NCBI GenBank assembly: GCA_032209605.1
Contig: JASFXZ010000045.1
Location: 1,364,001 to 1,428,000, forward strand
Source: Mactromeris polynyma
Lineage: Eukaryota > Mollusca > Bivalvia > Venerida > Mactridae
Direction of reading: 5' to 3'
DNA length: 64,000 nt
A model generated the notes under the pieces. The model saw only the letters and a list, made by a program, of their open reading frames with translations. It had not been told where the DNA came from and did no database searches. Within the stretch, counting starts at the first letter, position 1. Each line of letters opens with the position of its first letter. Positions 33,701 through 48,700 of the stretch are shown piece after piece. Both the position numbers and the translations under genes were made by a program.

Positions 33701-36700
33701 TAATTTAAACACATTGTTTACCTTAACCCCAACTTCACCAGAGATCTCGATAAAAATCGGCCTAAAAATAAAATTTTCAAACGCTGACATTTTGTGTCAT
33801 ACATAGCATAGCCAGTCACAGAATTGACATTTAAACAACGGTATGTAGAGATATACAATCAATGGCAAGGCTGTAGGTCACATACCTTTCATTATACAAG
33901 AAATGAAATGCAATGAATCCAACTTGATTCGAGTTTTTTTGTGGAACAACCATGCCATCTAATGCTATATTCTTATGGTCGCAGGTAGTAAATATATGCA
34001 CAAATTTAGTATATATGTATACATGTACACAAGCATGTTCTTTCTGTCGGCTACTTGACGCTGGTTATATTGTAAATCATGTGCGGCAGAGTTCTGACAT
34101 TATTGTTAATAGTGATAGTTGTTCGAATCCTTTTTTTCAAACTTCTGAATAATGTTTTTGTAATGTGACCTTTAGTCACATAAACCGGCATGATCATGTA
34201 GTGATTTTTTCAACCATTAGGGTGGAGGAAGACCCCATGCAAACACCTCACTTTAACCACCTACTTTCCATCAGCCAACTTGATAGCTTACTCAAGGCAT
34301 ACACATTCTTCATATCAGGATTTGATTGAAATCCCCAGCGGTGAAGAGCAAGTTATTTGAAGTAAGAAACCATAAACACACATCCAAAGAGACATATTTA
34401 AGGTAAAATAAACAGAAGATAAAATAACACAGACACAAATTTGTCATTCATGAGAATTTTTTACTAGTTAAATACCATGTCAAAATAGACATTCCTGTAC
34501 AAATGATGAAATGAAAGTTGCTATGGACATAATGTGTAAATAATGAACACAAAGAAACGAAATTAAACACAAGGTAAACTAATTACAGACAAGACCATAC
34601 TAACAGTGAGTTTGTAGTCTATGGTCGAAAACTTTTGTAGATTTACACATATATGAATGTTGTTCGTGATAAATTATGCTTTGTAACAAATATGAGAGAC
34701 TGAGCAAAGCATAAATTCGATGTTTTGTATGCACTTGAAGCAAACAATGAAATATTCCTATTACAGAGTGATAAGTATATGAACCCAAAGCATATTACTG
34801 CAATAGCTTTGTCCAACAATGCTTAAAATAAGTAAGTCAGTGGAGTTAAAACCCTAGACTTTGCACTTTTTGCTTGACATAAAAGAAGTTTGAACTACTA
34901 AAGAGTACATTTGAGACTAGAGAATAATTCAGAAATAAATAAATAAACCAAAATACAAACTAAAAATAAATAGGTCAAAGGGCCCTAATGTAGTCCTTAA
35001 TTTACATGAACAAATTCATGCTCACATCAAGTATTTACCTAAATTTACAGAAGAAATGCGCAGATATATTTCCTTAACAGCAATAGTGAAATATGCATAT
35101 TTTTGAACGGCTCATCATTTGCATTTTAATAAAAATTAAAAAACCTAAAACAATTAATTTAATGAATACGTAAAGAAAGTCATTTCACTTTCAATTTTGT
35201 TCATTAAATTATGTTAATTTCATTAAATTGTGGGAAAAATATCATTAATACATACAAGCAGGCAAAGATAATGCATTATAGTAAGAAAAATAATTGCAGT
35301 TTTAAACACTGTTAAATAATAATCAGAATAATTGGCAATTTACATATTCTTATGAATATTGAAATTATTGACAGTGCAGAGATCTGAATATTGCATACAC
35401 TGAACAATCAATTATACACAATAAAAATGATTTTTGTAAAAAGGGTTAACACAATAAACATTAAAATATAAAACATGTGGTTAAAATAGTTTTTTGGCAA
35501 ATACAGAAAATGGCAGTTGAATAAATTTACATTATGCAACATTTAGAATATAAAATGTTTTTAAACGCAAGCTGGCTTTTGCTAATAAGTTGCCTTTGTC
35601 AATCGGATTATTCAAAAATGCAAAATCAATAATTCAAATGCGATGTCTTCATGAAGCACAAATTCAAACAAGAAAGTAAAGCAAAATTGTTTATTTGAAA
35701 AAATGATCAGACTTTTTCAACAAAAACATAAATGCAGCTTATAAACAAAGGTAAATATATTAAAAGGAAAAAAAATCCTCAAAGTGTACATAAAATATTG
35801 GTCAATTGATTTTAAATAAATGCCAGTTAAAAGCCCAATTATACTACATGTATGTTTAATGGGTTCACCAGATAAAGATGAATTCTAGAGCATACATTTA
35901 GTTTCCTGAAAAGTCCTACATTATTTTAAAATTTCAGTTCATAGTGTTAGCTTCTTACTACCAACCAATGGATTCTTATCATTAAAACAAATAGATTTTG
36001 GCGTCAAAGATTGAATATTGTACTAATTGAGGGTAAAAATATAAACAGGGATATTATCTATATGAGAAACCCTTAAGAATGGTGTGAGATCAGGGCAAAG
36101 ATGGATGACTTTTCACAAAAATGATTCCTACTCGGTATATTTTTCTTTTTAGAAATACTAAAAATGCCACTTGCAAGGACACGAACCAAAGACCATCGTA
36201 CTAAATTAAAAACATTTACAGTTTGTATCACTAAAAAAGAATTTAATTTTGATAATAAACTTTAATGTTATTACATTCTTCTAATGAATAAAGATCCTTG
36301 AAATGCCAATGGGAAATGGGACTACTCAATGATACATCATCTTACTACAGTAAACGTATCATCGACCACAAAGATGTGAAACTATGATACCTTGTTCTAT
36401 TTTCTCCAGTAAAACACATGTACAAGATTATTTGCTCCATACACCAATACAAATTATTCAAACAACAATTTTTAATGGCAAATAAGATGATGACAAAACT
36501 TTGAAACAAGCATAAATGAGGCTAGTCAATACTCTGTTAATAAGAGTCATTTAGTTACCAAACTCATTTAAAAATCGTCTATCACATTGGCCATGTTAAA
36601 ATCTTTACTGCTAAGTTCCAAAATCCAAGAAAAGGACTATTTGAAAAAAGTGGAATATAATATGGAGGCGGAGTTAAACCGACTTAAGAATATATTACGC

Positions 36701-37000
36701 ATATTACATGTAGCAACAAACCCATCACTTGAAAGTAGGCGGAGTCAACATCTGCTCATATACATGAATTTACAGCTAATGAATATACATAACTGTACAA
36801 ACTGCATAATGACAATTTAGACATACATTTTATTTTCACAAAAAGAAGAAAGCAACATAAAATGTTCATACACAAGTCTTATTGCATTGTATGCAGTCTA
36901 TATTAAAAAGCAAATATTTATATAAAAATGTTTTCAACAAATTTGGACCCTTAAAGACATCGCTTCACCATATGCGACTGTAGTCATGATAGCATCACAA
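33701..37000. other. AT-rich 3' flank, possibly Notch 3' UTR
   Basis: No exon on either strand. The sequence is strongly A-rich on the plus strand, with many T-rich minus-strand tracts and several TTTATT motifs (minus-strand AATAAA). Whether the Notch transcript extends this far cannot be told from sequence alone. Confidence 0.4.
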
Positions 37001-37164
37001 TGACCTTGAAGTTAATGTATGACCTTTATGAATGACATTGACTTATGACCTTTATGTATGACATGATGTATGAACTTAACTTGTGATCTTGAAGAATGAC
37101 CTTAGAAGTATGGACCTTATCAAATGACCTTGAATTTAGAAGAGTAACATTGAAGTTTGACCTC
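37001..37164. repeat. 13-bp periodic TGACCTT array downstream of Notch
   Basis: tgacctt-like heptamers start at 37001, 37020, 37033, 37046, 37059, 37071, 37084, 37097, 37112, 37125, 37145 and 37158; most steps are 12-13 bp. Several read TGACCTTGA (37001, 37125), which is the reverse complement of the TCAAGGTCA nuclear-receptor monomer site. The copies are diverged, so this is an old minisatellite. Confidence 0.75.
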
Positions 37165-38615
37165 AATTTTTTAAAATAATTATAACAAAATTGATCTCTT
37201 GACCAAATGAAAACAAAACAATTATGTGAAAATTGAAAGGTTTAAAATATGTATTAAAACCGAAAAAATATGAGCCAATTCATTATCAATCATTATTGTA
37301 GTTTTCGATTTTACTGTCTGGTACCCATGGGAAGTTTGATAATTATGATTTGATCAATGTTATGTATAGATGAATGATGTTATATTTATGAAGTTTTTAT
37401 ATATGACTTGAGATCAGTAGAAATCTCACAGCGAGTGAAAAGCCTTAACATAATATACAGCCATATAGTCCCAAATACTTAATATTTAAAAAAAAATCTG
37501 TGCGACATCAGTAATATAAAACACTATTTACATACAAGTTCAACAAATAACTCGCAAACACTATAAAAATTCACATAAAATATGTAATTAAAATCATTTA
37601 GTTTCAATTAATTTGGCATTGTAATAGTTATATACATATTTATATGCACCAACTATTTCATAAAAATCTATAATGCAAAACATACAAATTCTATACTGAC
37701 CACCATGCACTATGTCCAAGTTATTTCTTAACTTCAAAAAAGCACTTGTGAAAAGTTATTATCTACAATAACTCATTATAGCACACTTTGTTCCTCTGAA
37801 TCCAAATAATATCCTGTTACTATATTCAGACAATGACATAAAATCACAATTACACATAAAACAACTGTCTGTATTGCCTTTTTAAATGATAAATCCTCTG
37901 TAAACAAACTCCACAACTTCATACATCGAAACTGCTAAAATCATTACCCCACTATTAATCCAATGTTAACAACAATCATGCTTTCAAATACACTTGGATA
38001 ATGTTTAAGTATACTCCATAACACTGCAGTAAAATCCTTTTTTTTCTCATCCTATACCTTTGTTAAAATGTTAAGTTAACATAATAAAGTATATTAAACT
38101 GTAACACAATCGTCAGAACACTGTCTAAACATGTCCATTCAATCACCTGCCACATAGTCGAGCTAACGTCAATATCATACTCAGTTTATAACAGAAATCT
38201 CATTTCATGATAATATTATCTCCTCGACACTATGCGTCACACCTTCATTCATGTCTACTACTTCATGAAGTTTACAGTAATATCTCATCAAAGATCAATA
38301 ATATCTCATCACGTCCACTATCTCTTCCTATACTCTTGTTTCCTGACCCTGTATCTCATCAATTCACTTTGTTCACTATATGTATGATGAGTATTAACGT
38401 ATAGTTTACCACCAACAACACAATAGCATGTGAACGAATCCCATGATGCACATGGAGCTGTTTCTTTACACTCCATTACCATCCATTCTCTGAATGTCCA
38501 GTCAAATGTGTATCCTTCACACCAACAAACTCAATGTGTGTTTGAACTTTTCTAATTTGTGTAAATCATTGTAAAATTTGTTACTATTGTACAAGTCTAA
38601 TGGTGATTTCAATTT
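37165..38615 (-). other. Proximal Notch 3' UTR
   Basis: This lies immediately downstream of the Notch stop codon on the minus strand. It is AT-rich and non-coding. Between 38219 and 38360 the plus strand has repeated tctcatc/cactat motifs. No poly(A) signal close to the stop was identified. Confidence 0.45.
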
Positions 38616-39700
38616 TCAAATGAAAACAGCATCACTGGACATTTGATTTCTACTGTTCATTTGTTGTTGACCAATCGGAGTCACCGGGCTTGAAATACCC
38701 TCCGACCAATCAGATTGTGCTGAATGTGGCGAGGAACTCGACCAGTGCCCGGGAGAATCTGGAGATGGAGTAAGAATATTTTCTGGCAAGGTTGCAAGAC
38801 CCTGTGGAGGGGTTGCGTCTGTTCCTAGATAACTGTGTTGAGATGGTGGGGTGGGGTACTGTGGGACGTGCTGTACCTGCTGCATTGGGGTTGACACTTT
38901 TTGTCGACCATCATACATTATGGTGTAAGGCTGCATTGAAGGATGAGAATTGTCCATGTGTTGTTGTTGTTGCTGCTCGAATGGGAAATTATCAATGTGG
39001 TAATGGTGAGGACTTTTCTGTGGACGATTTCGATGAGAAAGTTGTTGCATAGCTAAATAATGTTCTGGAGATGTTGGGAGCATTTTACTTTTCATAGGTG
39101 AGAGATTCCCCTCCATACTAGGAGGGCTGTTGTGGGATGGGTTACTCGATGGGGGTGTGGGAATTGATGATGTCGCTAACGGCGACTGTGACATTGGATG
39201 CTGCTGGTTAGACATCCAATCATTTGGAACCATTTCCATGTTCCGATGTCGTTGCTCCATCATAGAGTCATTTTTATAATGATTGGACATTACACAATGG
39301 TCGTCCATTCTGTTTGGCATTTGTGCTAAACTAACACTGACGTCGTCCAAACCGATTTGTGACCGATGCATTCCCATTATGTTACCCTGACCACATACAT
39401 TGTCATAAGTAGGCGGAGTCATATCGTAACCATTAGGTGACTCCATCACATCACCAGGAGACAGAGTCCCTACTGAGGACCCTTCTCCACTGTGTGAATG
39501 TCCATTCCGATGAGAATTAGCACTTTTCTTTTTACTCTTGCTTTTCTTATGTCCATTTTTATGTCCATCTGGGGAATATGATAACTGATCCTTACTGAGT
39601 TGACCATTGTTCTTATTTCGTCTCTGTTTATTCTTAGACTTATGTGGATGCATAAATGCATGAAGGCCATTCGGAGATGTTGGAATTCCATTGTGTAAAG
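38616..39700 (-). other. Notch: Notch C-terminal tail: NLS-like, polyQ, PEST and WSSSSP
   Basis: After the ankyrin repeats come basic clusters ([14 protein letters not shown] and [10 protein letters not shown]) suitable for nuclear import. A Met/Gln/Pro/Ser-rich transactivation-like region follows, with a short Gln run [11 protein letters not shown] near 38960. The end, [20 protein letters not shown] followed by [13 protein letters not shown], matches the conserved Notch degron region where CDK8 phosphorylation and Fbw7 turnover occur in studied animals. The stop codon is at 38616-38618, after DAVFI. Confidence 0.93.
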
Positions 39701-42700
39701 ACATGGCTGTCGGAGACGTTACTCTATATTCGTCCAATAAATGCAGAATATCTTGATGCATACGCTCAAGAGCGATATCACGAGGTAGTCTATCCATCTG
39801 GTCGGTAATTTCACGATTAGCATAATGATCGAGCAGAATCTTAGCAGTCTCAAAACTGCCTTCCTTAGCTGCCAAGAATAATGGTGTCTCATCCTGAAAT
39901 AATGAGTAAAATAAATCAGTTCATATAGAAATAGGCATTAAAATGTGTTAAAACTCCCTATGACATGTCAATTATATGAATTATTTCGAATTTCGATCTT
40001 CAAAACTCAATGTTGAAATATTTAGTACTCAGACTGGATAGGATAAATATCCAAATTCTTGAAAAGTCCTTGCTGAAACCTAGATTTCAAGACAAATTTA
40101 GTCTAAAAACCAGAAGCTAGACCCTTCTGGAAATTCAGAAACCTTTCCCCATGTAATGTGTGTGTACAGAGTAAAAGTTCATAAAAATAGTCAGATTTTT
40201 GGTTTATTGTTCCTTACCTTTTGATCCTGTGCATCTCTGTTAGCTCCGTGTTGTAGTAATACCAATGTAGCATCAGCATTGTTCACAGCACTAGCCCAGT
40301 GTAAAGCAGTCTTGCCATAATCATCCATTGCATTAATATCTGCTTCAGCATTGATAAGGTCCTCAACCATACCTTCAATTGCTAGACGAGCAGCAAGAAT
40401 CATTGGCGTTGAGCCATCATGAGTACGAGCATTCAAATTTGTGGAACGATTTCTAAGTAATATCTGCAAGAGAAAAAAAGTTTAAGAATCAAATTAAGTG
40501 TAATACAAATTACTTTTTATTTACAAGTAAATTTTGTAAAAAAAGCAGCATTTTTCATTAATATAAAATGATAAAATGTACAATACAAACAGCTTAAAAG
40601 CAAAATGTATGGCATATTGGAAATAAGAATAAACGTCTTTTAAGCATTAGATTTACATCAATAACCATTTTAAACAAATGGATTTATATCAATTTTTTCA
40701 ACAATGGTATCTCATGATATTAACAAACCTGGAACACTCCTTGTGCATCCGAAGCTACAGCTGTATGTAATGGAGTTCTACCACCGGCATCCTGTGCATT
40801 TGGATCAGCTCCTGCATCCAGTAAGGCTTTAGCTGCGTCTGCTCTGGCGTATCGTGATGATAAGTGTAGAGGAGTTTCCCCTGTTCTGTCTGTCTGTGCA
40901 TTGATAGCTGCTCCTTGCATCAACAAGTTGCGAATTGTCTCTGGAGAGTTTTCGCCCGATTCTTCGCTATCGCCGGAAGTTGTTGTTGTAGATCCACTAC
41001 TTTCGTTGTCACCAATGTCGAGACCAACACCACGAATAGAAGCCAACATTAATGGCGTAAAACCCTCTGGACCACGAACATCGACATCCTTGGAATCCAT
41101 TTCATCACCAGTGGGTGGGGTAAGAGCCATTATAGAAGAGTTAGTGGGAAGGGACGACTCATGGTGTTCCATAGTTCGTGGAACATTTGCCGCTTCTAGA
41201 TGTTGGGTGGTCCATTGCCGTGTGTCACAAGGATCTGTATTTGACTCTCCAGGTTGCTCCAACTAAACAAAGACAGTATAAATTCATTAAAATCTATACC
41301 TTTGGTCAATGACAATGTAGGATTTTTTAACTCATTGTGTTAGTAAATTTTAAAAAATTAGCTTTTCCTGGTTTATTAAAACAGTTAGCAACAATGATCT
41401 TGCAACATATACAGCCCACTGCTATATCACAGAACTCAAAATGAAGTCCATTGAGTAAAAAATCACAAATTTGCCACAAGTATGAGTAACAAAAGAAATT
41501 CTTTAAAATACATTTCAAGAGAACAGACACAATTTAACAGTGTAATAGAAAACAAATTCATTTTGCATCATACAGTTTGTTTCCATAGCAACTAAATCGA
41601 GATAAATACCTTGATTCTTTTATTAGGGTGATGCATATCCCAATCATCAACAGTACTGTTATCATTGTCATCAACTTTATCCATGGAACCTTTACCAATA
41701 TTCCTGTAATGTTTGAATACAATAATGTAATGAATCATAATTTTAAATGTTACAAAGTCCCTTAATTCTTATAATAACACTAAAATTGAAACTGTCCTTT
41801 TAATTCGCATCAGAACAAAAAATGAATGTATTTTAATAAATGCAGGAAAAAAAATGAAATTGAAGACATTAAAAATCATGACTGATGTACAAGTGTTGAC
41901 TCAAAATTTGCAATCAGTTTTAAAAACAGTTCAGCTATTCTTACTTTAATTCTTCTCCACCGTCTGGGCCATGTCTTTTTGAACTTCGAGCTGTTGCCCC
42001 AGCATCGCTACCACGACTGAAGAAACCCTCCGGGAACCAGGTGATACCACGAGCACGTTTACGGCCAATAACGACAACAATAGCCAGGGAAATGATAATT
42101 GCCGAACCAGCAGCAATAAAATAGTACATGAGGTTTGTAGTCTCCACTCCCCCAACTGGTGGCTCAACATCGGATGTTGCTGAAAATAGATGTGAAATAG
42201 ATAAGTATTCAAGTTCTATTATATATACATTGTGTACATATATCATACTTTAGAGGAAGTTCATTTTTACACAATATCATTCCAATGAAAGGCTCCCACA
42301 CCAGTTTAACTTAATAAAATCAAAGACTTATAACGACTTATGAACACTTTCCACAAATATTGTATCTTACCATCAACAATTGGTAGTGGTGAAGTCCAGC
42401 CATTTTCCATAGCTGCCACAATAAAGTCTGCTGCATTCTGAGTACTATCAAAACATTCGTGGAATCCATCTTTCAAACATGGCTGAATATCGATCAGCAG
42501 GTGAACTATAGTTCTGAAAACAAGAAACAGGAATTAATGATATGAACTCGCAAAAAAGTTTAATTGGCTAAAACATACGCAATTGTTTCATATATCTTGA
42601 AATGGAACCAAACGTAAAGTAACTGGAAGAAATTAAATGCCGTTATTTATTTATTCTTCTTGAACAATGAGAACTACATACCCATCAGGGGTTGGTCCAG

Positions 42701-45700
42701 GTGTCGTTAGCATAGCCATAAGATCAGTGACCCCAACAGATCTTCGCACACGTCCATCAAGTACATTGTCTACCTTGAACCATGGATACAACATATCATT
42801 GCCCCTTTGATCAACTTTGACAACTAAAACTGCGCGTAGAAGGTTTCCTAACTTTCTAAGAAACTGTTTCTGCATGTTCATGAATCCTTTTGGCGGAACG
42901 CCAACTATAATAACTAAGGTTCCAAGAGCAAACTTCTCCTTCTCTCGAGTACAATCAAGTCCATCCCAGTTACATGCTGGGGTGTTGCAGCCAGCATTAC
43001 ATTCACCATTAGCATATCTTGTGTTACAGTAAGAATCATAATGAGGATTGCAGGTTCCCATAGCGCGCCCGCAGTCATGTCCATCAAACAGACATTCTTT
43101 TTTGTTACACTGTGGATCACACTTGCTATCGTTGAATACGTTCCAACATAGAACACCTTCAAGTGGTTCACTACAGTGTTTCCATGGATTGGTTGGTGCG
43201 CTGCAGTCTTTGGAATCATAGTTACAAGCAGGTGTGTTGCATTCGGGCTGTAAGAACAGATAAAATTACAAGTATGTTTTTATAGTCATCAATGTTTCAT
43301 AACAAGAATTTCTCTTTACAGGATTATTTTCCATATTTGAAATGTAAGCTTAAACATACCACAATAGACACATACATGTATCGTTATGGGCTGTAAAACC
43401 ACTGGGAATATTAATTTTCGTATAGAAATAAAAGACCTCAGCAGATTTCATTAAGGTTTCAACAGGCTCATTAACAATGCTCATATAACTGTTTGACTCA
43501 ATAAAACATGCAGTATCTGAAAGAAAAATTGACTAATGAATTACAGACAATAACTACATCAAAATATAACACAAACTTACATCACATTTTCCATTACCAG
43601 CCTTCGTGCCACAACCTTTTGCAATGCATTCTGGAGGAAGAGAAGGACTAATTGGCGGACTCTTGGTCGGTACTCCGATTCCAGCTTCTACACTCAGATC
43701 CCAATGTTGACAATGTATCCCGGTGTAGTATTTTGGACATAGACACTCATAATAACCTGTAAAAATGTGAGTAAAGAATATGGTGCACATTTTTACAATA
43801 GTAAACGACAGGGCGTCAGTGCAACAGTATGTTAAACCTTGAAAAACATCTCATTTTCTTTCATCAGACATCAATATTTCAAATTCTAACACGAAGGAAC
43901 ACATACATATTTCTCTATAAAGTACCAAACAAACGATGAAATATGCAAAAATGTTTGGTACAATAAAAAGTTCAAGTGTACAACAATAGTTTTCTGATAA
44001 TGATAAAAATGAGCCTTGGGCATTTTTTTATATTTTGAAAACCAGTTAAAAAAATCAGTAACTTATTTACACAAGTTACTCTTTTTTTTATACCATAAAA
44101 TGTAAATACACATTTCGAAACGAAAATTAACTTTATCATCCATGGCAACAGTGACACTGACTGACTGTAAGACAATTGAACACATTACATCATGTTGTTT
44201 CACCAACAAATTATGGAGGATGATAGAAGGAGTTATTACAAGTCTGCCTTATCATTCACAATACAAAAATATTTGATGTAATTCAACATACCATTTTTAT
44301 CCATGCATAATCCATTGTTTGTGCACGGATTAGAAGCACACTCGTCGATGTTTTCTTTACAAGTGCTACCAGTCCAGCCATATGGACATTTGCACTTGAA
44401 AGTGTTACCAATAACTTCACAAACACCACCATTATGACATACAACCTCATCGCAAACTGTTGCTACCTTTTCACAATGTTCTCCAGTAAAACCCTGAAAA
44501 ACAATCAGATGTACAACATATACATGACACCTACGGTCACTAGACCATGCCCCATACAAAATCCTATTATAAGTATTCATTCGTACTCAAATCATCCGAG
44601 TTCTCCCTCAATCAAACTTTTGCTCTATATTCATAAAGCGACCCCCTGTATAGCATGAAACAGACCAACCTTAAACCATTATTGGGTTGTGTTTTCCCTC
44701 CAATGCTCTTTATTTAATTTTAGTGAATTTTCATATCTGAATGTAAATAAGATTTTTGTGAATACAGGGCCACATCAAGCTATAGACAATATCAAACACA
44801 GGAGGTCACAAACCTTAATCATTTTTACATCAGTTACCTCCCTTTTATCAAGTATGAAATTATTACTAAGCAAAGTGCATACCTGAAGGCAGTCACAAAG
44901 AGGACCTGTATCTCCGCTCTCACAGCGAGCGGAATTCTGACACGGCTTTCCTTTACAGAAATCTATCTTTGTATTGCAATGACGTCCTGAAAGTAAACAA
45001 TAAAATTGCTTGGATCCAAATTGGTATATTTATATATATTGCACCATTATAACAACAGACATACATAGTTGCTATCCAATCACAAATGTACAAAAAAGAC
45101 TTAAGACACTGATTCCTGAAAACATTCATATTTCCTTTTGTTTGACACATCATTTCTGATCATACACACTGACCTGGTTAAAAGATCTAACCCGCCATTT
45201 TGTATTAAGTCAATCTTTCATAAATTATGACAAAGTGATATTGGAAACAATGATTTGTACATATTTCCATCCATTTTTTGAACAATGCAATTCACTTGAA
45301 CCCTAAATGTCATAGCTTACTGCAATCAAAGTCAAATGATGTATCAAGGCACCTTTCAGTAACTATGTGAACTAGTGCTGGTGGGTCAGCACTTTTGACC
45401 AGTATGTACATATTCTGCAACACATTATTTTATCTTATATTTCCAGCCCTCAGAGATTGAGAAAATTACAAATATTTAATACAACATTTTTCTTTGGCGA
45501 TTTCTATTCTTACAAAATACTTCCTAATAAAACAGTTAGTAGGCATTGACTGCATGAAGTGTTCCACTAAAGGAAATTGCGTGATCATGTATAATATAAA
45601 CAAAAATATGTCACAAGCTTACCTGTATAGTTTGGTTTGCAATGGCACTTGTAATTATTCAGTTGCTGTTCACAGCTCAACATCCCACTAGGATGACATG

Positions 45701-48700
45701 GCGCTGACAAGCACTCATTAATGTCTCCTTCACACCGGTGACCTACATATCCTGCAGGACATATACATTCAAATCCACCAACCTTGTCAACACAAGTACC
45801 TCCATGGTGACATGAATTAGGAGTGCAGTCGTCATGATTATAGTCACAAAGGTAACCAGATGTTCCTGGCGGACACGAACATATGAATTTGCCGATCAGG
45901 TCATGGCAGGTACCTCCATTGGCGCAAGGCGAGTGCTTACAATCGTCGATGTCAGTTTCACAATTACTACCTGTCAGGCCTTCACTACAGTTACATCTAT
46001 AATCGTGATAAAGATTAATACACTGAGCACCATTTTGGCATGGCAACGATGCACAATGATTGATTTGTTTCTCACAGTAGCTACCAGAATAACCTTCATT
46101 GCACGCGCAATGGTGGGTGTTTCCATCGTTATAACAGCTTCCACCATTGAGACACACTTCAGTCATGTCTGAAAAATAGAATAACAATTTAAAATCATCT
46201 ATTAAATGACCAAGGTAAACAATGAAAACAAAATAACTATAGCAATTCAATGGACCCAAAGTAATATCATAGCAGTAAAGCCATAAACATATCACATAAA
46301 ATATTAAGAGAGCATAAGGCTTTGGGTAACATATTGACGTCAATGTTTCCCAATTTCCACATAGTACTGGCCTGCTTTTGCAAGAAAAAAACACAAACTT
46401 CCCATAATAAAGCATATGGAAGGACAAAACATTTTATCTTCAGTCAAATTAGATGATTACACTGTAAAGGAAAACTTACTTCTGAGATTAGCAGCAACCT
46501 GGCATGATACAGTTTCAACATCACAATTCTTTCCAGTATATTGTGGTGAACAGTCACATCTGTAGGTATTGGCCATTTGAGAACATGTTCCTCCATTCAA
46601 ACACACTCCTGAGCTACAGTAGTCAACAAAGCCCTTAAAAATAAAACAAGCACAGATTTTAAAAATGGATTCCAGAAAATATTTCCTTATATCCATATCA
46701 TAATTACCTTTTGAGAACAAGTTTTGGTAAATAAAGCATGTGCCATCTAAAATAACCAACCACTAACACTCATTGTTTTCAAACATATATTACAAGAATT
46801 GTTTCCCTTACCTCACATCTTGATCCAGTGAATCCAACTGGACACTGACAGTAATGTTGACCATTCAATACATTGTACATACAAGTAGCACCATTCATAC
46901 ACTGGTTCACATCACATGGATTTACATGCTTTTCACAGTTGTCGCCATGGAAACCAGGACTGCATTCACAATGATAGGCATTTACTCTGTCAATACATAT
47001 GCCGCCATTCAAACAGGAGCTGTAAAAGAAATGAATTTATATTACAATAGAATTTCATAGAATAGACAAGTCCCGACTTTCTTTAAAATTTGTGTAGATT
47101 TACAACAGTAACTCTAACTGCATTATATAAATTCTGATACATTACTTTTAAATACCAATTGATATTTAAAACTTATGAAAATAACAAGAAACCGATCACA
47201 CTGTAATATAGGCCTAGTCATGATAGTTTTGCCATTAAAATATAAAAGCCTGATAACTGCACATTAATAACTTGTCTGAGCATGACCAATTTATCCGTCA
47301 TTTTCATATCCTCAATATTGTTGCATTTTTTAGATAATTTTAATCAGACAGTTAAACAAGTATAAATTTTGTGCACAGAACTTACCTGTTAGTACAATCA
47401 TTGTCATTGTTGCCACAGTTAACACCACTTAAACCAGGACGACATGAGCATGTGTATGAGTCAACATAGTCCCGACATTTAGCTCCATTCAAACATGGCT
47501 GAGACAAACACTCGTCGATGTCATACTGACAATATGTTCCATTAAAACCTCTCTGACATTCACATGTATAAGCCCCTAAAAATGCAAATTATTCATATTT
47601 ATATTTACAGTAATAAGTGTTTTTAATAAAATTCTGAATACCATGTACATAACTGTGTGTATAGGTTGATAAAAACTCTGAAGGATACACGTTTATTCAA
47701 ATTATTTCTTTTTTACTTTGATAATCTTCCATTCAAATGCATAAATGTCGATCTGATCTGAACATTTTCGAAACAGTTAACTATAAAACTTCATTCTTGA
47801 TAGCTTATTTTCATTCTTATATACAATACTGGTAAAATACATATATGAAATCTCTAACAAACAACATATACTAATTTAGTAATAAACAATAGATTGACTC
47901 ACCAATTTTGTCATGACAAATGCCTCCATTCATACACATGTTGGGCGAGCAGTCATTATGATCAATTTCACAGTGGCGTCCCTCGTATCCGTTCTGACAC
48001 TGACACTGATACGAGCCATGCGTGTTCTGGCAGATTCCGCCATTCTTACATGGGCAAGACTGTCCATACAGACATTGAGCACATTCATTGACATCAATCT
48101 CACAATGGCGACCTATAGATATACAAGTAACATTGTTAAATGAAATTCTTCTTCAAATGTTGTCCATTAGTTATTATATTTGCCTCCATCTTAAATTGCC
48201 ATAGTGCACAATCATCAGTAAAATTAAGCAATTAAAAATCAATATGGAAGCTCTCTAGTGTTGATGTTTAAGCAATAAGGGATCAGACCTATTTTTAGGG
48301 TGGCCATGCACTCCAGATTTTCAGTTCAGACATAGAAACAAAGTTTCCTTGAAAATCCCATTTGTTACTTTTAATATTATACTGTTGATAAATGAACATA
48401 AAAATATATGACTATTATGCAAACATTTCAGAACAAAAACTTAACATATTTCCCAATAAAATGTGTGTTTTTTATGTAAAGTGTGAACAATTTTCTTACC
48501 CATAAAGCCGTATCCTGAGCAGTTGCATGAATAATCTGTGTAATTTCTTTGCGGCACACATTTGGCATTATTCTGACATTTGTTTGGCGTGCATGGATCA
48601 AGTTTGGTATCACAGTTACGACCGGTGTACTGAAGGTCACAGATGCACTCGTAATCATTGACACGGTCATGACATGAACCATATATGCATGGGTTGCTGC

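Noticed and set aside
38792..41266. Plus-strand ORFs of 86 and 121 codons (38792-39052, 40901-41266) antisense to Notch
   Set aside because: They are shadows of the Notch coding exons on the opposite strand. They have no recognisable domain and no independent signals.
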